From Azorinus chamasolen (taxonomy: Eukaryota > Mollusca > Bivalvia > Cardiida > Solecurtidae), in assembly GCA_963576725.1 (NCBI GenBank), contig OY755237.1:52270253-52334252 (forward strand): a stretch of DNA of 64,000 nucleotides, in the 5' to 3' direction. Under the pieces are notes generated by a model. That model ran no database searches. It was not told where the DNA came from and saw only the letters and a program-made list of their open reading frames with translations. How positions within the stretch are numbered: position 1 is the first letter of the stretch; each line of letters opens with the position of its first letter. Made by a program: the position numbers and the translations under genes. Below, one piece after another: positions 24,201-39,200 of the stretch.

Positions 24201-27200
24201 ACGAGCCAGTGATCACTCAATCGACACGAGGTGGTTTTGTGCATGAATTGCACGATTTCCGCGAAATAAAGCACAGATGACATTATTTTTGGAACACCCC
24301 TCGTATGTTTCTATAGAAAACAAGGCACCCCAGGGACATAATTTATATAACTTTTGTAGAGGACTTACATATGCTGCTATGTGCCAAAGATGAAAGCTGA
24401 GAACCCTGTAGATTCAGAGGAGAAGATTTTCAAATGTTCAAATTGTTGACAGCACACGATGACAGACTTCAGGAAATCACAAAAGCTCACCCTGAGCACT
24501 TTGTGCTCTGGTGAGCAAACAAATAAAGGGCCATAACTCCAAAAATTTGAAATCAAGAGTTATGTTTTTAAGTAGGGACCTTCTCCTGAATGAGATCTAC
24601 CCACCTATGAAGTTTCATGTTGATACCTCTTACAGTTTTTGAGTAATGAGCTACATTAAAGTTTTTGCACGCCTACAATGATGCCAATGCCTATGACAAA
24701 GACCCAGTGATCACAATAGCTTGACTTTTCTTCGAAACAGACGAGCTAATAAATATGGTTGTCTTTAACCCTCTACTCCATAGATATACAGTAAAATCCC
24801 TCTAAACTGGAGTTTAAATTTAGTATAACAAGAGATGTTTGTAAAACATGTATACCCCCGGACCCCCGATCTAGTGACCTCAACTATAGAGGTCATCTAG
24901 TGGTCATGACTAATCACCACAGCAACTTTGAAGATCCTAAGCCAAACCACTGATCATTTATTGATCTGAAAACATTTCACAAGTTAAGGTCATGGTGACC
25001 TTGACCTTTGACTTAATGACCTCAACAACTATAGCGGCCGTCTAGTGGTCATGACCAACTACCACAGCAAGTTTTAAGATCCCGAACCAAACCATTGAGC
25101 AGTTATTAACTGGAAACCATGTCATCAGTTAAGCTCACGATGACCATGATCTTTGATCTAGTGACCTCAAAAACAATAGGGGTCATTTAGTGGCCATGAC
25201 CAACCACCACAGCAAGTTTGAAGATCCTAAGTCAAACCCTTGAGCAGTTATTGATTGTTAACCATTTCACCAGTTCAGGTAATGGTGACCTTGGCCTTTA
25301 ACGTAGTGACCTAAAAAACAACAGGCCTCATCTAGCTGTCAGATCCTAAGCCAAACCCTTGAGCAGTTATTGATCAGAAACAATTTTACCCGTAAAGGTC
25401 ATGGTGACCTTGACCTTTGACCTAGTGACCTAAAAAACAACAGGGGTCATCCAGTGGTCATGACCAACTACTGCAGCAAGTTTGAAGATTCTAAGCCAAA
25501 CCCTTGAGCAGTTATTGATCGGACACCATTAAACCAGTTAAGGCCATGGTGTCCTTGACCTTTGACCTATTGACCTCAAAAACAATAGGAGTCATCTAGT
25601 GGTCATGACCAACCACCACCGCAAGTTTGAAGATCCTAAGCCAAATCCTTGAGCAGTTATTTATCGGAAAAGATTTCACCATTTAATGTCATTGTGACCT
25701 TGACCTTTGACCTAGTGACCTAATAAACAACAGGGCTCATCTAGTTGTCATGACCAACCACCTAAGCAAATTTGACGTTCCTAAGCCAAACTCTTGAGCA
25801 GTTATTGATCAGAAACCATTTTATCAGTTAAGGTCATGGTGACCTTGACATTTGACCCAGTCACCTCAAAAACAATAGGGGTCATCCAGTGGTCATGACC
25901 AACTACCTAAGCAAGTTTGAAGATTCTAAGCCAAACCCTTGAGCAGTTATTGATCGGAAACCATTAAACCAGTTAAGGTCATGGTGACCTAGACCTTTGA
26001 CCTAGTGACCTTAAAAACAATAGGGATGATCTAGTGGTCATGACCAACCACCTAAGCAAATTTGAAGATCCTAAGCCAAACCCTTGAGCAGTTATTGATC
26101 AGAAACCATTTTATAAGTTAAGGTCAGTGTGACCTTGACCTTTGACCTAGTGACCTCAAAAACAATAGGGGTCATCCAGTGGTCATGACCAACTACCTTA
26201 GCAAGTTTGAAGATTCTAAGCCAAATCCTTGAGCAGTTATTGATCGGTAACCATTTAACCAGTTTAGGTCATGGTGACCTTGACCTTTGACCTAGTGACC
26301 TAAAAAATAATAGGGGTCATCTAGTGGTCATGACCAACCACCACAGCAAGTTTGAAGATTCCAAGCCAAACCCTTGAGCAGTTATTGATCGGAAACTATT
26401 TCACCATTTTAGGTTATTGTGACCTTGACCTTTGACCTAGTGACCTCAAAAACAATAGGGGTCATCTACTTGTCATGACCAACCACCAAAGCAAGTTTGA
26501 AGATTCTATGCCAAGTCGTTTGTTAGTTATCATTCGGAAACCATCGATCTACCGACCGACCGACAGACCGACCGACCGACATGTGCAAAGCAATATACCC
26601 CCATTTTTTCAAAAGGGGGGTATAAATATCGGTCTTGGAAACAGGTGGCAGCTAAATGCAGAGTGAAAGTCACACAGAAAGCTCTCTGCATGACTTTCAA
26701 CCTGCATTAAGCAGCCACCTGTCTAAAAGTATCTTAATTCCTCTCTACTAAAATTACCATTTAAAGAGGTTTTGCTGTGTGCCGTTTACACATTTGCAAA
26801 CAGAGTAGACCCAGATCAGACAGGTTTTGTAGGAGCCATGTGATCAGGGTCTGCTCTGTTTGGAATAATATAGATGTGATTCTTCAGTTTCTGCCCTGTG
26901 TTCATATACCATTATAAAAATTCAGCTAATAGATATTTATGATATCAGTCTACTATGTTTGCAAAGGTGCTAACAGGCGATCGATGTTCAATATTCATGT
27001 AACAAGTGAAATAATGACATCAAAGTTTGGTTTTATCGGGTTTTACATCATTTTAACAGTATTTCTGCCATATCGCAATGTCCAGCTAATAACAGGTGCA
27101 GGAAGACCCCAGACGTTCTTCTGTGCATGAAACAAATTGCATTGTTTCATGCACAGAAGAAGATCCAGGTAGAACCACCGACCTACCGCAAGCCAGCTAA

Positions 27201-30200
27201 AAGGCTTCCTCACAGCGGTGAGGGGCTAAGCGATTGTCAGTCGAAGACCATAACCACTCGGATACAGAGGCCCCCGTGGATGGAGGGAACTTTAGATAAT
27301 CAATTTTAAACAAGAGGGCTATGATAGCCCTTGATCGCTCAACCAAGTTTTACTTGCCTTTGATGCATTCCAAAACCTTAACCCTTCCCCTCATATAAAC
27401 GTGTTTTCATGCATTTGCAAACAGAGTAGACCCAGATCAGGCGTCTCCTAGAGGAGCCGTCTGATCAGGGTCTACTCTGTTTGCTTATAGAATTTCAAAG
27501 ATCCATGTCTTTACTTTCTAAATGGCTACAATGTTCCATCTCCCATATTTCATTTTAACTATTTTGTCCATAAATATTCAGTAGGTATTGAAATTTTTAA
27601 TAAACATAGAACAGGGAAAGGGTTAAATAGATATTTTGATCAACATTATGAATATTGGGCCAAATTACTGCTTTCTACGGCAGTCTTTAATAATAGTGTA
27701 CATGTTTTATGTATCAAAGGGGAGTAACTCCTAAAATCCGCATGCCATCTAAGAAAGTAATACATGGGAATGAAGCCCCAGTAATAACAAATTTTCATGT
27801 CGAGTTTCATTGAAATCTGTCAATCCATTACAGAGATATGGCATTGGACGGAAAAAAATATGTGAATTTTGCGTATAAAAGGGCAACTACTACTAAATGC
27901 CGCAAGTGATCTGGAAGAGTAATACATGGGAACAATGCCACTGTGATAACAAATAATCATGTCAAGTTTCATTGAATTCTGTCAATCTGTTACAGAGATA
28001 TGGCACTGGACAGAAAAATATATGTGATTTTTGCGTATAAATTTAGGAAATAACTCCTAAATGCTGCAAGCGATCTGGAAAAGCAAAACATGGGAACGAT
28101 GCCCCAGTGATAACAAACATTTATGTCTAATTTCATTGAATTCTGTTACTTCGTTAAAGAGATATGGCATCGGACGGGAAAAAGTATGTGATTTTTGCGT
28201 ATAAAAGGGCCATAACTACTAAAGGTAGTAAGTGATCTGGAAAAGTAATACATAGGAACAATGCCCCAGTGATAACAAATATTCATGTTGAGTTTCACTG
28301 AATTCTATCGATCTGTTACTGAGCTATGGCATCGAACAGAAAAAATGTGATTTTTGCGTACAAAATGGCAATAACTCCTAAAAGCCGCAAGTGATCTGGA
28401 AAAGTAGTAGGCTACATGGGAATGATGCCGCAGTGATAACAACTATTCATGTCAAGTTTCATTGAATTCTATCAATCTGTTACAGAGATATGGCATCGGA
28501 CGGAAACCGGGGGGACGGACAAACCTAAAACAATATCCCTCTGCCTTTGGCAAGGGATAATAAGTGTAGAATCAGATCTATATCATGTCATAAGCAAACA
28601 GAGCAGACCTGCTCAGACAGTTCCAGTTGGAGCCATCTGATCTGGATATAATCTGTTTGCAGAGGCATTAAAAGGTGTTTATGTGAAGGAAAGGGTTAAG
28701 AAAACAGATGAATTGTCAGTCTAGAAGTACCTACCATCAGTCAGTGAGCCTGACCTATTCTTCAAGCTGCCATTCTCCACTGCTTGAGAGGAATCTACGC
28801 TACTGGCATGCTGTACTCTGGCTCTGTTATTTTTCCTTGTTGGTTTCCCAGAATCATTTGGTGGGCGAGGTGGACGTAACAGACTCTCAACTTCTGCCTC
28901 AGTTGGAAGTTTCGCAACCTGCAAAGAACCAGTAACGGATAATTTAACTCTTTACCTCATCAGTCATTTATGACATCATAAACTTCTATTACCTGAATCT
29001 TCATAATGGTATATAATTTTTCTAGTGGTAAATAAACACCGGAATTTTTGGCAAAGGCAGAAATCGTAAATCAGATCTATATAAATTCATTAGCTAACAG
29101 AGCAGACCTTGATAAGATGACTCCTAAAGGAGCTACCTGATCTGGGTCTTTTCTGTTTGCAAAGACATTAAAAGGGGTATCTATGAAGTAAATGGTTAAA
29201 GGATGTAAAATGCATGGGAAATAAAAGCATGCACTTTGTTCAATATGTTTCTAAGCCCCAACCAGCCTGTTTTACTCTATACTAAAAGCAACCCTCTGAA
29301 TGTCAAAAAGAAATCATGACCTGCAACTTCCATGCATCTGCCATATGTCAAAAGGTGAGATGAATTTGTAATAAAGGAAGGCCAATAGCAAGCCAGGAAC
29401 AAAACTTAACTTCTGCTTCAAATGCTATGGCATTTAAATCCTATCAAGCAAATTAGTTTACCCCAATTATCCTAAAAATTTAGTTTACCCTAAAGACTTA
29501 GTTTACCTTTATTACCCTAAAAATTTAGTTTACCTTTATTACCCTAAAAATTTAGTTTACCCTTATTACCCTTAAAATTTAGTTTACCTTTATTACCATT
29601 AAAATTTAGTTTACCTTTATTACCATTAAAATTTAGTTTACCTTTATTACCCTTAAAATTTAGTTTACCTTTATTACCCTTAAAATTTAGTTTACCTTTA
29701 TTACCCTTAAAATTTAGTTTACCTTTATTACCATTAAAATTTAGTTTACCCTCATTATCTTAAGTATTCCGACACCCAATATACCTTTTTTACGGGTTTG
29801 CAAATTGGAATGATTCAGTTTGGAACATTTGATAACTTAAACTGACATAGTAGCAAACAGTGAAGACACTGATCAAACTGCTCCTGAAGGAGCACAGTTT
29901 GATCTGGTTCCGCACTATTTGCCAAAGTTTGTCAGTCTATACTTAGGACCATTAGGGTAAGTTTCGACAAAACATGAAACCATAATTAATCCTCTATTAA
30001 ATACCAAAACAATAACAAACAATGATAGTAATGGTATTCCAAGAATGTAAATATTAAGATATACTTTGCCATGTGTAGTATTAGCAATGAGCTGAGGTAT
30101 ATTTACACTATAAGCTTCCAATGTCCGATACAGATCAGCCAAAAGCCATTTCAGAACACAAAATTATATTGTGATATGATGGCTATCACCAAACTGATAT

Positions 30201-33200
30201 TCCATGTCACCATAAAGAAGAAAAAACGCTTAGACAATGAAGCATAGACAATCCTCAAAGTTATTGGTAAAAAATATTATATGAGGGCCTTAATGCTAAA
30301 CATTTAAGCTCAAAGGTTTTATTTGAAAAACTAAATTACACATGTACCAGTATTTGCAAGCCACTTAAAAATGAACTCAAACAAAATTTACTTATCCCAT
30401 CTAAGAGCAAAATTAATGTCCAAAGCAATTAACAGAGACTGAAGCATAAATATGTCAACAGTTGCTTAGTCTAATTGTTTCTTAGCAATGAAGAAATATC
30501 TCAGAATCCTAATGCTTATCTTAGAAGCATAGCAAGAACCTAGTCTCTTCATAGCAAGAACCTTAGTCTCTTTATAGCAAGAACCTAGTCTCTTCATAGC
30601 AAGAACCTAGTCTCTTTATAGCAAGAACCTAGTCTCTTCATCTTTATTCATCCCTTAGCCATAACTGTTATAAACTTCTCTCTCCTGATATTATAAATTT
30701 CAATTCTTGACACTGGGAAGATACTGCTAAATTCCTTGAATGTTATCTTAATTTTGAACATACCGTTTCTCCTAAACACTCAGAAAGACAAAGTTAGGCA
30801 TAGGTGCAGGCTCAGATCAAACTGTCCCAGGAGCAGTCGTTTGATCAGGATCTACACTATTTGCTATTTCATTAGTTTCAATAACAGTTAGCAAAACTGT
30901 GCTGAATTGATTTGTTCAACTTCAATGGCCAGCATTGGTCCACAAAACCTTGATGCCTGGAGGCTGAGCTTGCAGACTGCGAGAAAACATCAGACCCCTG
31001 ACCAAGGGAACAAATATTTTGGGTAAATACAGCATACAGTAAAACCGCTCTAATGTGACCACCAAACCAGTTTAATTCAGGGTCGTCAAGGTAGGTGATA
31101 GCTTAATTTCTGGAAAAAAGTTCTGCTGAAAACTCCTGTAGCAGCTTTTGCACTACCTATGTTCTGCATTAACCCTTTCTCTCATAGAAACGTGTTTTCA
31201 CGCATTTGCAAACAGAGTAGACCCAGATCAGACGGCTCCTAGAGGAACCGTCTGATCAGGGTCTACTCTGTTTGTTAAAATAATTTGATAGATCTGTTTC
31301 TTTGTTTTCTTAAATGTCTAAATTGTTCCACCTTCCATATTTCATTATACCTATTTTGCTTATGAATATTCAGTAGGTATTGGGCCAATATACAGAACAG
31401 GGAAAGAATTAAGCAGACACCTTCTGTTAAAGATACCCATGTTTATTCATTGAGTGGTCGCTTTAGGAGTTTACTGTACATGTATATATATATAAAACAC
31501 TTTATTCCACGAATATTCATGTAAGAAACGACAATGTTATGAACGTATGAATATTAATTAGATTCATTTTATAATGGCATACAAACACAACACTGGAAAT
31601 ATTAGCCATGGCAGTCATATCTAAATTATTTCATAAGCAAACAGAGCAGACCCGTATCAGATGGCTCCAACAGGAACCATTTGATGTGGGTCTTCTCTGC
31701 TTGCAAAGGCATATCTATGGAGAAAGGGGTTAATGTACATGTGTAAGGCTGCCTTGAACCTTAAAAGATACATGTATGTTTAATCGGGGTTAGTTGCACT
31801 GTCTGAAACAAACCTGGGAGATCAATCAATTTGTTGGAGCTTGTATCAAACACTCCTACATGTAAATTGAAAAGAACATTTCAGAATATTTGTTCTTAAC
31901 CTTTTCTTTCATATAAATGCTTTTTCATTCCTTTGCAATTAGAGTAGACCTTGACCAGATGGCTCCTGTAGGAGCCATACAACCAGGATCTGCTCTGTTT
32001 GCTTATTGAATAACATAGTTTCTGAAAAAGCCAAAATTCCTGTGTATGTATGACATTATAAATTAGCTAATAAATATTCATGATGTCATTGTTTCTTACA
32101 TGAATATGTAACAGGGGAAGGATTAATGTCTAAAATTTGAAAAGGTTGGTATTGTGGAAAAATGGACAATATTACATTAGCTAACAGTGTTGACCAAGAT
32201 CAGCTTCTATCTTAAACTGCAGCATCTAATTTTCTAAAATACTGTTGACTCTGACAAATGAAAGGGTAGAGGCTAAGATATTACATTCCAACTACATGTA
32301 GTTCCTATACCATTCATAAAGGCCTAAGTGACATTTTTTCCACTTGTGCATGTCAAAACAAGGCTGTGAATAAAATGTAATAAAACATAAACCACTTCAT
32401 TATGAAAAGAGTTAAAACGGTCACACAGGGCTTGGCACTAACAACAGATCAATACTTAATTATGTTGTACATAAAACCAGTATCATGACCCATTCCCTCA
32501 TAGGCTATTTTCAGATCCAATCTCTTTGAATAAATCTACTGAAAAGGAGCATTAACTAGAGGTTTTTGTCAAAAAAACGGATGTCTCCCCTCTAATAAAA
32601 ACAATATGTAAAGGGAAATCACTAAAAATGTTATGGTCTTGATGAATGATACTTCCCCTCATTATGCGTTTTCCACACTACATTTTTCAAGAAGAAAATG
32701 ATAACAGCTAATAACTCCAAAAATACTGATACCAGATTTATGGCCCTTGTGCATGACACTTACTTTCATCATGCTCTTTCCAAAAATAAAATGTCATTCC
32801 AATAGCATCAGTCGAACAGGAGTTATTGATCGGCCAAAAAATGTAACAAAGGGCAATAACTCCAAAAGTATTGAAGCCAGAATTATGGCCCTTGTTCATG
32901 ACACTTTCTCTCATCATGCTCTTTCCATTGAATATGAAGTTTCAATACGATGGCAAGAGCCATGTAGGAGTTATCGTCCGGACAAGAAAGAATTAAACAA
33001 ATGTACAAGGGGCAATAACTCTAAATTTATTGAAGCTCGAGTTAAGGATCTTATGCATGACACTTTCTCTTATTATGATCGTTCCATGTATGAAGTTTCA
33101 CTCCAATGGCATGTGTCACATAGGAGTAATCATCTGGACAAAAAATTGTGATTGTTTTTACAAAGGGCAATAACTCCAATATTAGTGAAGCCAGAGTTAT

Positions 33201-36200
33201 GGACCTTGTGCATGACACTTCCTCTCGTTATGATCTTTCCATATATGAAGTTTCAATCCAATGGCATGAGCCATATAGAAGTTATCGTCCGGACAAAAAA
33301 GTGTGATTTTTTTACAAAGGGCAATAACTCCTATATTAGTGAAGCCAGAGTTATGTACCTTCTGCATGACACTTCCTCTCGTTATGATCTTTCCATATAT
33401 GAAGTTTCAATCCAATGGCATCAGGCATATTGAAGTTATTGTCCGGACAAAAAATTATGATATTTTTTACAAAGGGCAATAACTCCAATATTAGTGAAGC
33501 CAGAGTTATGGACCTTGTGCATGACACTTCCTCTCATTATGCTCTTTCCATATATGAAGTTCCAATAAACTGGCATCAGGCATATTGAAGTTATTGTCCG
33601 GACAAAAAATTATGATATTTTTTACAAAGGGCAATAACTCCAATATTAGTGAAGCCAGAGTTATGGACCTTGTGCATGACACTTCCTCTCGTCATGATCT
33701 TTCCATATATGAAGTTTCAATCCAATGGCATGAGCCATATAGGAGTTATCGTCCGGACAAAAAAGTGTGATTTTTTTTTACAAAGGGCAATAACTCCAAT
33801 ATTAGTGAAGCCAGAGTTATGGACCTTGTGCATGACACTTCCTCTCATTATGCTCTTTCCATATATGAAGTTTCAATCAACTGGCATCAGGCATATTGAA
33901 GTTATCGTCCGGACAAAAAGTGTGACAGACAGACGGACAGACAGACAACTCTCACGAAAACAATATGTCTCCCCCATATAAATATGGGGGGAGACATAAC
34001 TAGAGAAACGGAATTTTTTACAATTTTGAAGCAAATGGTCTATTTATCCAAATGGTTTCACAAAGTGACTTTTACACAGTCGTCAATATGAGGCCGGGAA
34101 TGGGCTAATGCTGGAAAAAGTAATATATATATAAAGAAAGCTCCTTTAAAAAGTTTTGGAGCTTTCTGCATAATTTCATCCTGCATTAAGCTAAAAAGAA
34201 TCATTTTATCAATATTCATGACATCATTATTTCAAGAATGTATATCTATATAAGGAAAGAGACTCTGCCCTGTATATTTGTCTGAAGAATATATGAGATT
34301 AATAACTCAAGAGAAATCAAGTGTAAAATCACTGCCATTCTGTGACAAGCCCTGGCTGTCAAGGAGTTATGTTCAGCTACTGTTGGTTTATGGAGTCAGA
34401 GACTAGAAGAAGCAGTGGTAGACAAAACAACATAGATGCTTACTTCTTCTTCAAGTCTTGACACAGATGGTTTCTGAAAAGTGAACAGCACAGCAGCATA
34501 TAGTTTGTTTGCTGTTGAGCACCATCTTAACCTACCTGTTTACCAAGATGAATAAACAGTCACCATCTGCTTTTAACCCTTTACTTCATTAATATTCATG
34601 TAACAGAGGTCCAGATAAGATGTGTAAATTAAACATTTTCGAGAATAACTTCTTATTTCTCCATAAAACCTTATGTTGTAACCACTCTTTAGAATCGTAT
34701 CTAAGAGACAATTCTAAAGAGTGGTCACAAAATAGCTTTTTGTAGAGAAATGACAATTTTAGTATTTGAGTGCGCACTTTTATCTGTTGCTCTGTGTAAC
34801 TGAGAAATAATGAGACCATAAACATTGTAAAAATAGATGTAGATGAATTTTTAAAATTCAGTATGAAAACAGGATGTTTTGGTAATGGCAGACACTGTAG
34901 AATCAGGTCTACCGTATATTTCAGAAGCAAACACAGAACCCCCTGATCAAAGAGCTCCATCAGCTGCCAACTGATCTGGGTCTTCTGTATGCAAAGATAT
35001 GTCAACCGGGACTCAAGAGGTGTTTCTATAGAGTTACGGATTAACCCTTTCCTCCATAAATACGCCTTTCTACGCCTCTGTAAATGTCACTTCTTGAAAC
35101 CGTTGTGATAAATAGAGCATTTGCTCTATAGGAACAAATGCTCTATTTATCACAATGGTTTCAATACAACACAATTCTAAAATTTTCATTTTCCCTGGTA
35201 AATGCTCCTTTTCGGTAGATTATTTCAAAGGGGTTGGATCTAAAAAATAGCCTATGAGGTAATAGGTTAAAGCTATATAATCAGAGGTCAAGAAAAGATG
35301 TACAAATTAAAACACTTTCAAGAATAGCTTCTTTATTTCTCCACCAGACCCCATTTTGTGACCAATCTTTAGAATCTTCTCTTCGAGATGACTCTCAAAA
35401 GTGGTTACAGCATAGGGTTTGATGGAGAAATGACGATTTCAATATTTAAATATGCACCTTTATTATCTATTGCTCTGATATAATCATACATGTATACGGT
35501 TTGGTTGTTTTTCTGTATTTACGAAAATATAATTTTAGGCAAAACAGTATAGAAGATACACATATCAAATGGACTGAAATGTGTTTTTCAAAAATGGAGA
35601 CAAGAGGTAGAGTGTTAAATATTATGTGGTTTGTTTCTATATTATTGAGTGGGTACATGTACAGATAAGGGTAACAGATATTGAACAGTTAAATATGTTT
35701 GTGAATAAAAGAAATAAAAGAAACAATAAATATTAGCAGTACATTATTACAGATTTTGTAAATGAATGGGACAGATAATTTCCTAACTTTTGATATATAG
35801 AGAGCAATCCTTGACTTAAAATCAATATGAATGATATCAATCTTGTATGTTAATCCCATATGTTAATTCCTTAACCTTTAGCCTGCTGAGGAAACTTGTA
35901 TTTCTTGAAAATGTCATCGATTCCAGCTGTCACTGCTCATTCATCTTGCATTTCTTTTCAAAAACACGACCAGATTATCAAACAGTTTGGATCCTGATGA
36001 GACGCCGAGTTACTTGGCGTCTCATTTGGATCCAAACTATCTGCAAAGATAATCACTTATCTCCCTGCAGCAGGCTAAAGATTAAGTACAATTTGTATAT
36101 TGACATAGGTTATTTGCTAACAGAGAGAACGTTCTTCATTTTAAATACATGTCAACATGCATAAGGCATATACAGTAAAAACTCCATACTACAAACCTCT

Positions 36201-39200
36201 GCTACAAACACTCAAATATGTACCATTATTGACCTTTAACACAGGTGGCAGCTTAATGCAGGGAAAAAGGACACTGTAGTACTTGTATTTACATTTACTA
36301 TCATGTTGCTTCATTAAAGGATTATTCCTTTACTCCATACATGTGCCATTTTGCAAACAGGGTAAACCCAGATCAGATGGTTCCTGGTGGAACCATGGGA
36401 TCAGGGTCTACTCTGTTGATGGAATGATATACATCTGATTCAAGGTTACTGCCATGACCGGAAAACCATGTGTAAGTCTGTGTTCAGTTAATTATTTCTT
36501 AAAGGAATATTCATGAAGTAAAGGGTAAACCCTTTCCCTGTTGAATGTTCATGTAAAAAATACTGATGTTATGAATATTTATTAGCTGGGTTTTTTTTTA
36601 TTATAGCACATAGGACATTTTGGTGTTTGTTGAAACTATAGATTAAGATCTATTATAACTTCATAAGCAAACGGAGCAGACTCTGGTCAAAGGGCTCCTA
36701 CAGAGGTAATCATCTCATTTTTAAAGGAATGGATGTTTACAGACAATAATAAATAGTAAAGGGTTCAGAGAGGTTAACATGTCAGACAATATACACAAGA
36801 GAAAAAAAAAAGATCTGCAAGTTTTACCCCACACACCAAGAATTTCTGAAGTGAACATTAACCCGTAGTGATTACTCCATAAATATTCATGTAAGAAATA
36901 GGGTATGTACATGTATGAATATAAACTAGAATTGTTTTTATACAAAAACAATTGTCTCCCCCCACCCCCATGTAAAAATTTCAAATTTCAAGTCCAATAA
37001 CGTTGCAGAAAATCATCAAACCGGAACAGGAATAAGATATGCACAACTAGGCATGGTGCTGATTAATCCTACGAAGTTTCATGAAAATCGGACTAAAGGT
37101 TTTGGAGAAACCGCGCTGACAAAATTTTCCAAGTAAAAAATTTAAAGTCCCATAACTTTACAGAAAATAATCAAACCGGAACTGGAATAAGATATGTACA
37201 ACTAGGCATAGTGCTTATCAATCCTATTTATTGTCATTAAAATCCAACCAACGGATTTGGAGAAACTGCACAGACATAATTTTCCATGTAAAAAATTCGA
37301 AGTCCCATAACTCTGCAGAAAATAATCAAACCGGAAAAGGAATAAGATATGCACAACTGGGCATAGTGCTTATCAATCCTATTAAATTTCATGAAAATCC
37401 AACCAAAGGTTTTGGAGAAACTGCGCAGACAAAATTTTCCATGTAAAAATTGCCAAGTTTACAATGGCATACTATCATATATTTGTTTGATATTTATAAT
37501 GGCATACGGATTAAAAAAGTTTTGACCTTGGTAAAATCTATAGAATCAGATCTTTAAAGTTCTATTAGCAAACAGAACAGACCCTGATCAGACAACTACC
37601 GGAGCCATCTGATCTGGGTCCACTCTGTCTGTAATGGCCTTACAGGTGTATCTATGGAGTAACGGGTAAATATATTTATAACAATTCCATTTTTAATTTT
37701 TGCATAAAATTCAGATTCATAAAATTAATGTCTTCTCACAGTTTTCCCTATCAGAATAATGCATATCTAATCTTGAGGAAAACATAACTGGATCAACCAA
37801 GTCACTTTTGAGACGTGACCAATTCAATAAAGCCATGAATAGAGACACTGACTTCAATTTTTGATGAGTGTGTGCTGATATACATTGTTTTCATACAGTA
37901 GATATATATGAAGTGTGTGAGGTCGAAGGTGGAAGGTAAACCAGAGGGAAACTAACTGACAAAGTTGAAAGGAATTAACTTACATGTTCAAGTGGTGTAA
38001 GTCTTGTTCCAGACACTGGACGAGACTCCGGATCAAAGTGACGAGAATCTAGGCTGAAATTAGAAAAGAAATCCAAATATTTAAAACCATTCTTTCTATG
38101 TTAGTTGCATCATAGTAAAATAAAAGTCAGTCTAAGCTGGAAATTTTCACAAAAAGATGATTAGGTTTCTAATACCCGGTAATTAAACCATTACAGAATA
38201 AACCATAGTATTATAGACAGCTATAAGCCGAAAAACATAGATATCCTCAAAGCTTCACAAGGGCGCCTATCCTTTGCTGGGTGTTTTACACCTTATCTTG
38301 GTAAACTCTAGATGCATACAGCTGTGATCATGACCAGGCTGTAATGATCAACTGCCTCAAGTCTAGTCATCGTTAGCTTCCTTTTAGGTTGATTTTGAGC
38401 CAACTGGATACTCTCTGTAGTTTTTGCCAGCTTCTTGATTCGTCATATTCCTGGTTTTGTCTTGAATACCAAAAACATGCAGAATTTTCTACAAAGACTA
38501 CTGTGCTATTCCAACATTTGTCCCCGCATTCATGTGCCAGCTCTTGGTATCCTTTCATGGGCTTAGTCTCTTCTCTCTGCCCTGGGGACTGTTAATCCTT
38601 TCCTCCGTGAATATGATTATTCATGTAAGAAATAATGATGTCATGAATATTAACCCTTTCCCTCATGTAAACGTGTTTTCAGGCATCTGTAAACAGAGTA
38701 GACCCAGATCAGACAGCTCCTATAGGAGGTGTCTGATCAGGGTCTGCTCTGTTTGCTAATAGAATTTGATAGATCTGTTTCTTTAGTGTCTAAAATGGCT
38801 ACAATGATCCATCTTCTATATTTCATTAAAAATATTTTGTCCATGGTATATAAATTTGAAATAAATATAGAACAGGGAAAGGGTTAACTAGACTAAGTCT
38901 TGTTTTTGATACAAAAGCTGCCCCTCGCTCCCGACAAAAATTTCAAAGTCCCATAACTATTAAGAAAATCAACAAATGAACCGGAACAGGAATAAGACTG
39001 TCGGACAGGGCGATTACTCTAGGGCACCCACACCAATGTGTGGGGCCCTAATGAAGATTTTTTGCTGGTGTTTTAATATAATGATATATGAACACAGGAT
39101 TTTATGGCTTTTGGCAGAAACTGTATAATAAGATCTATATAATTTCATAAGCAAACAGAGCAGACCATGATCAGATGTCTTGACTCCTCCAGGAACCCTC

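Larger units (their letters stand above)
22816..24515 (+). mobile_element. HLE-alpha, 5'-truncated and interrupted by mariner
   Basis: Core units start at 'ctatatgtttctattgaaaa', break at the mariner (22990-24303), resume with 'tatgtttctatagaaaac', and end in the hairpin 'ctgagcactttgtgctctgg'. About two units are present. Confidence 0.75.

Noticed and set aside
33649..33981. Open reading frame of 110 codons
   Set aside because: It lies in the HLE-eta tandem core. The same peptide phrase repeats every unit and recurs in the inverted copy at 43622-44059, and there is no recognised domain.
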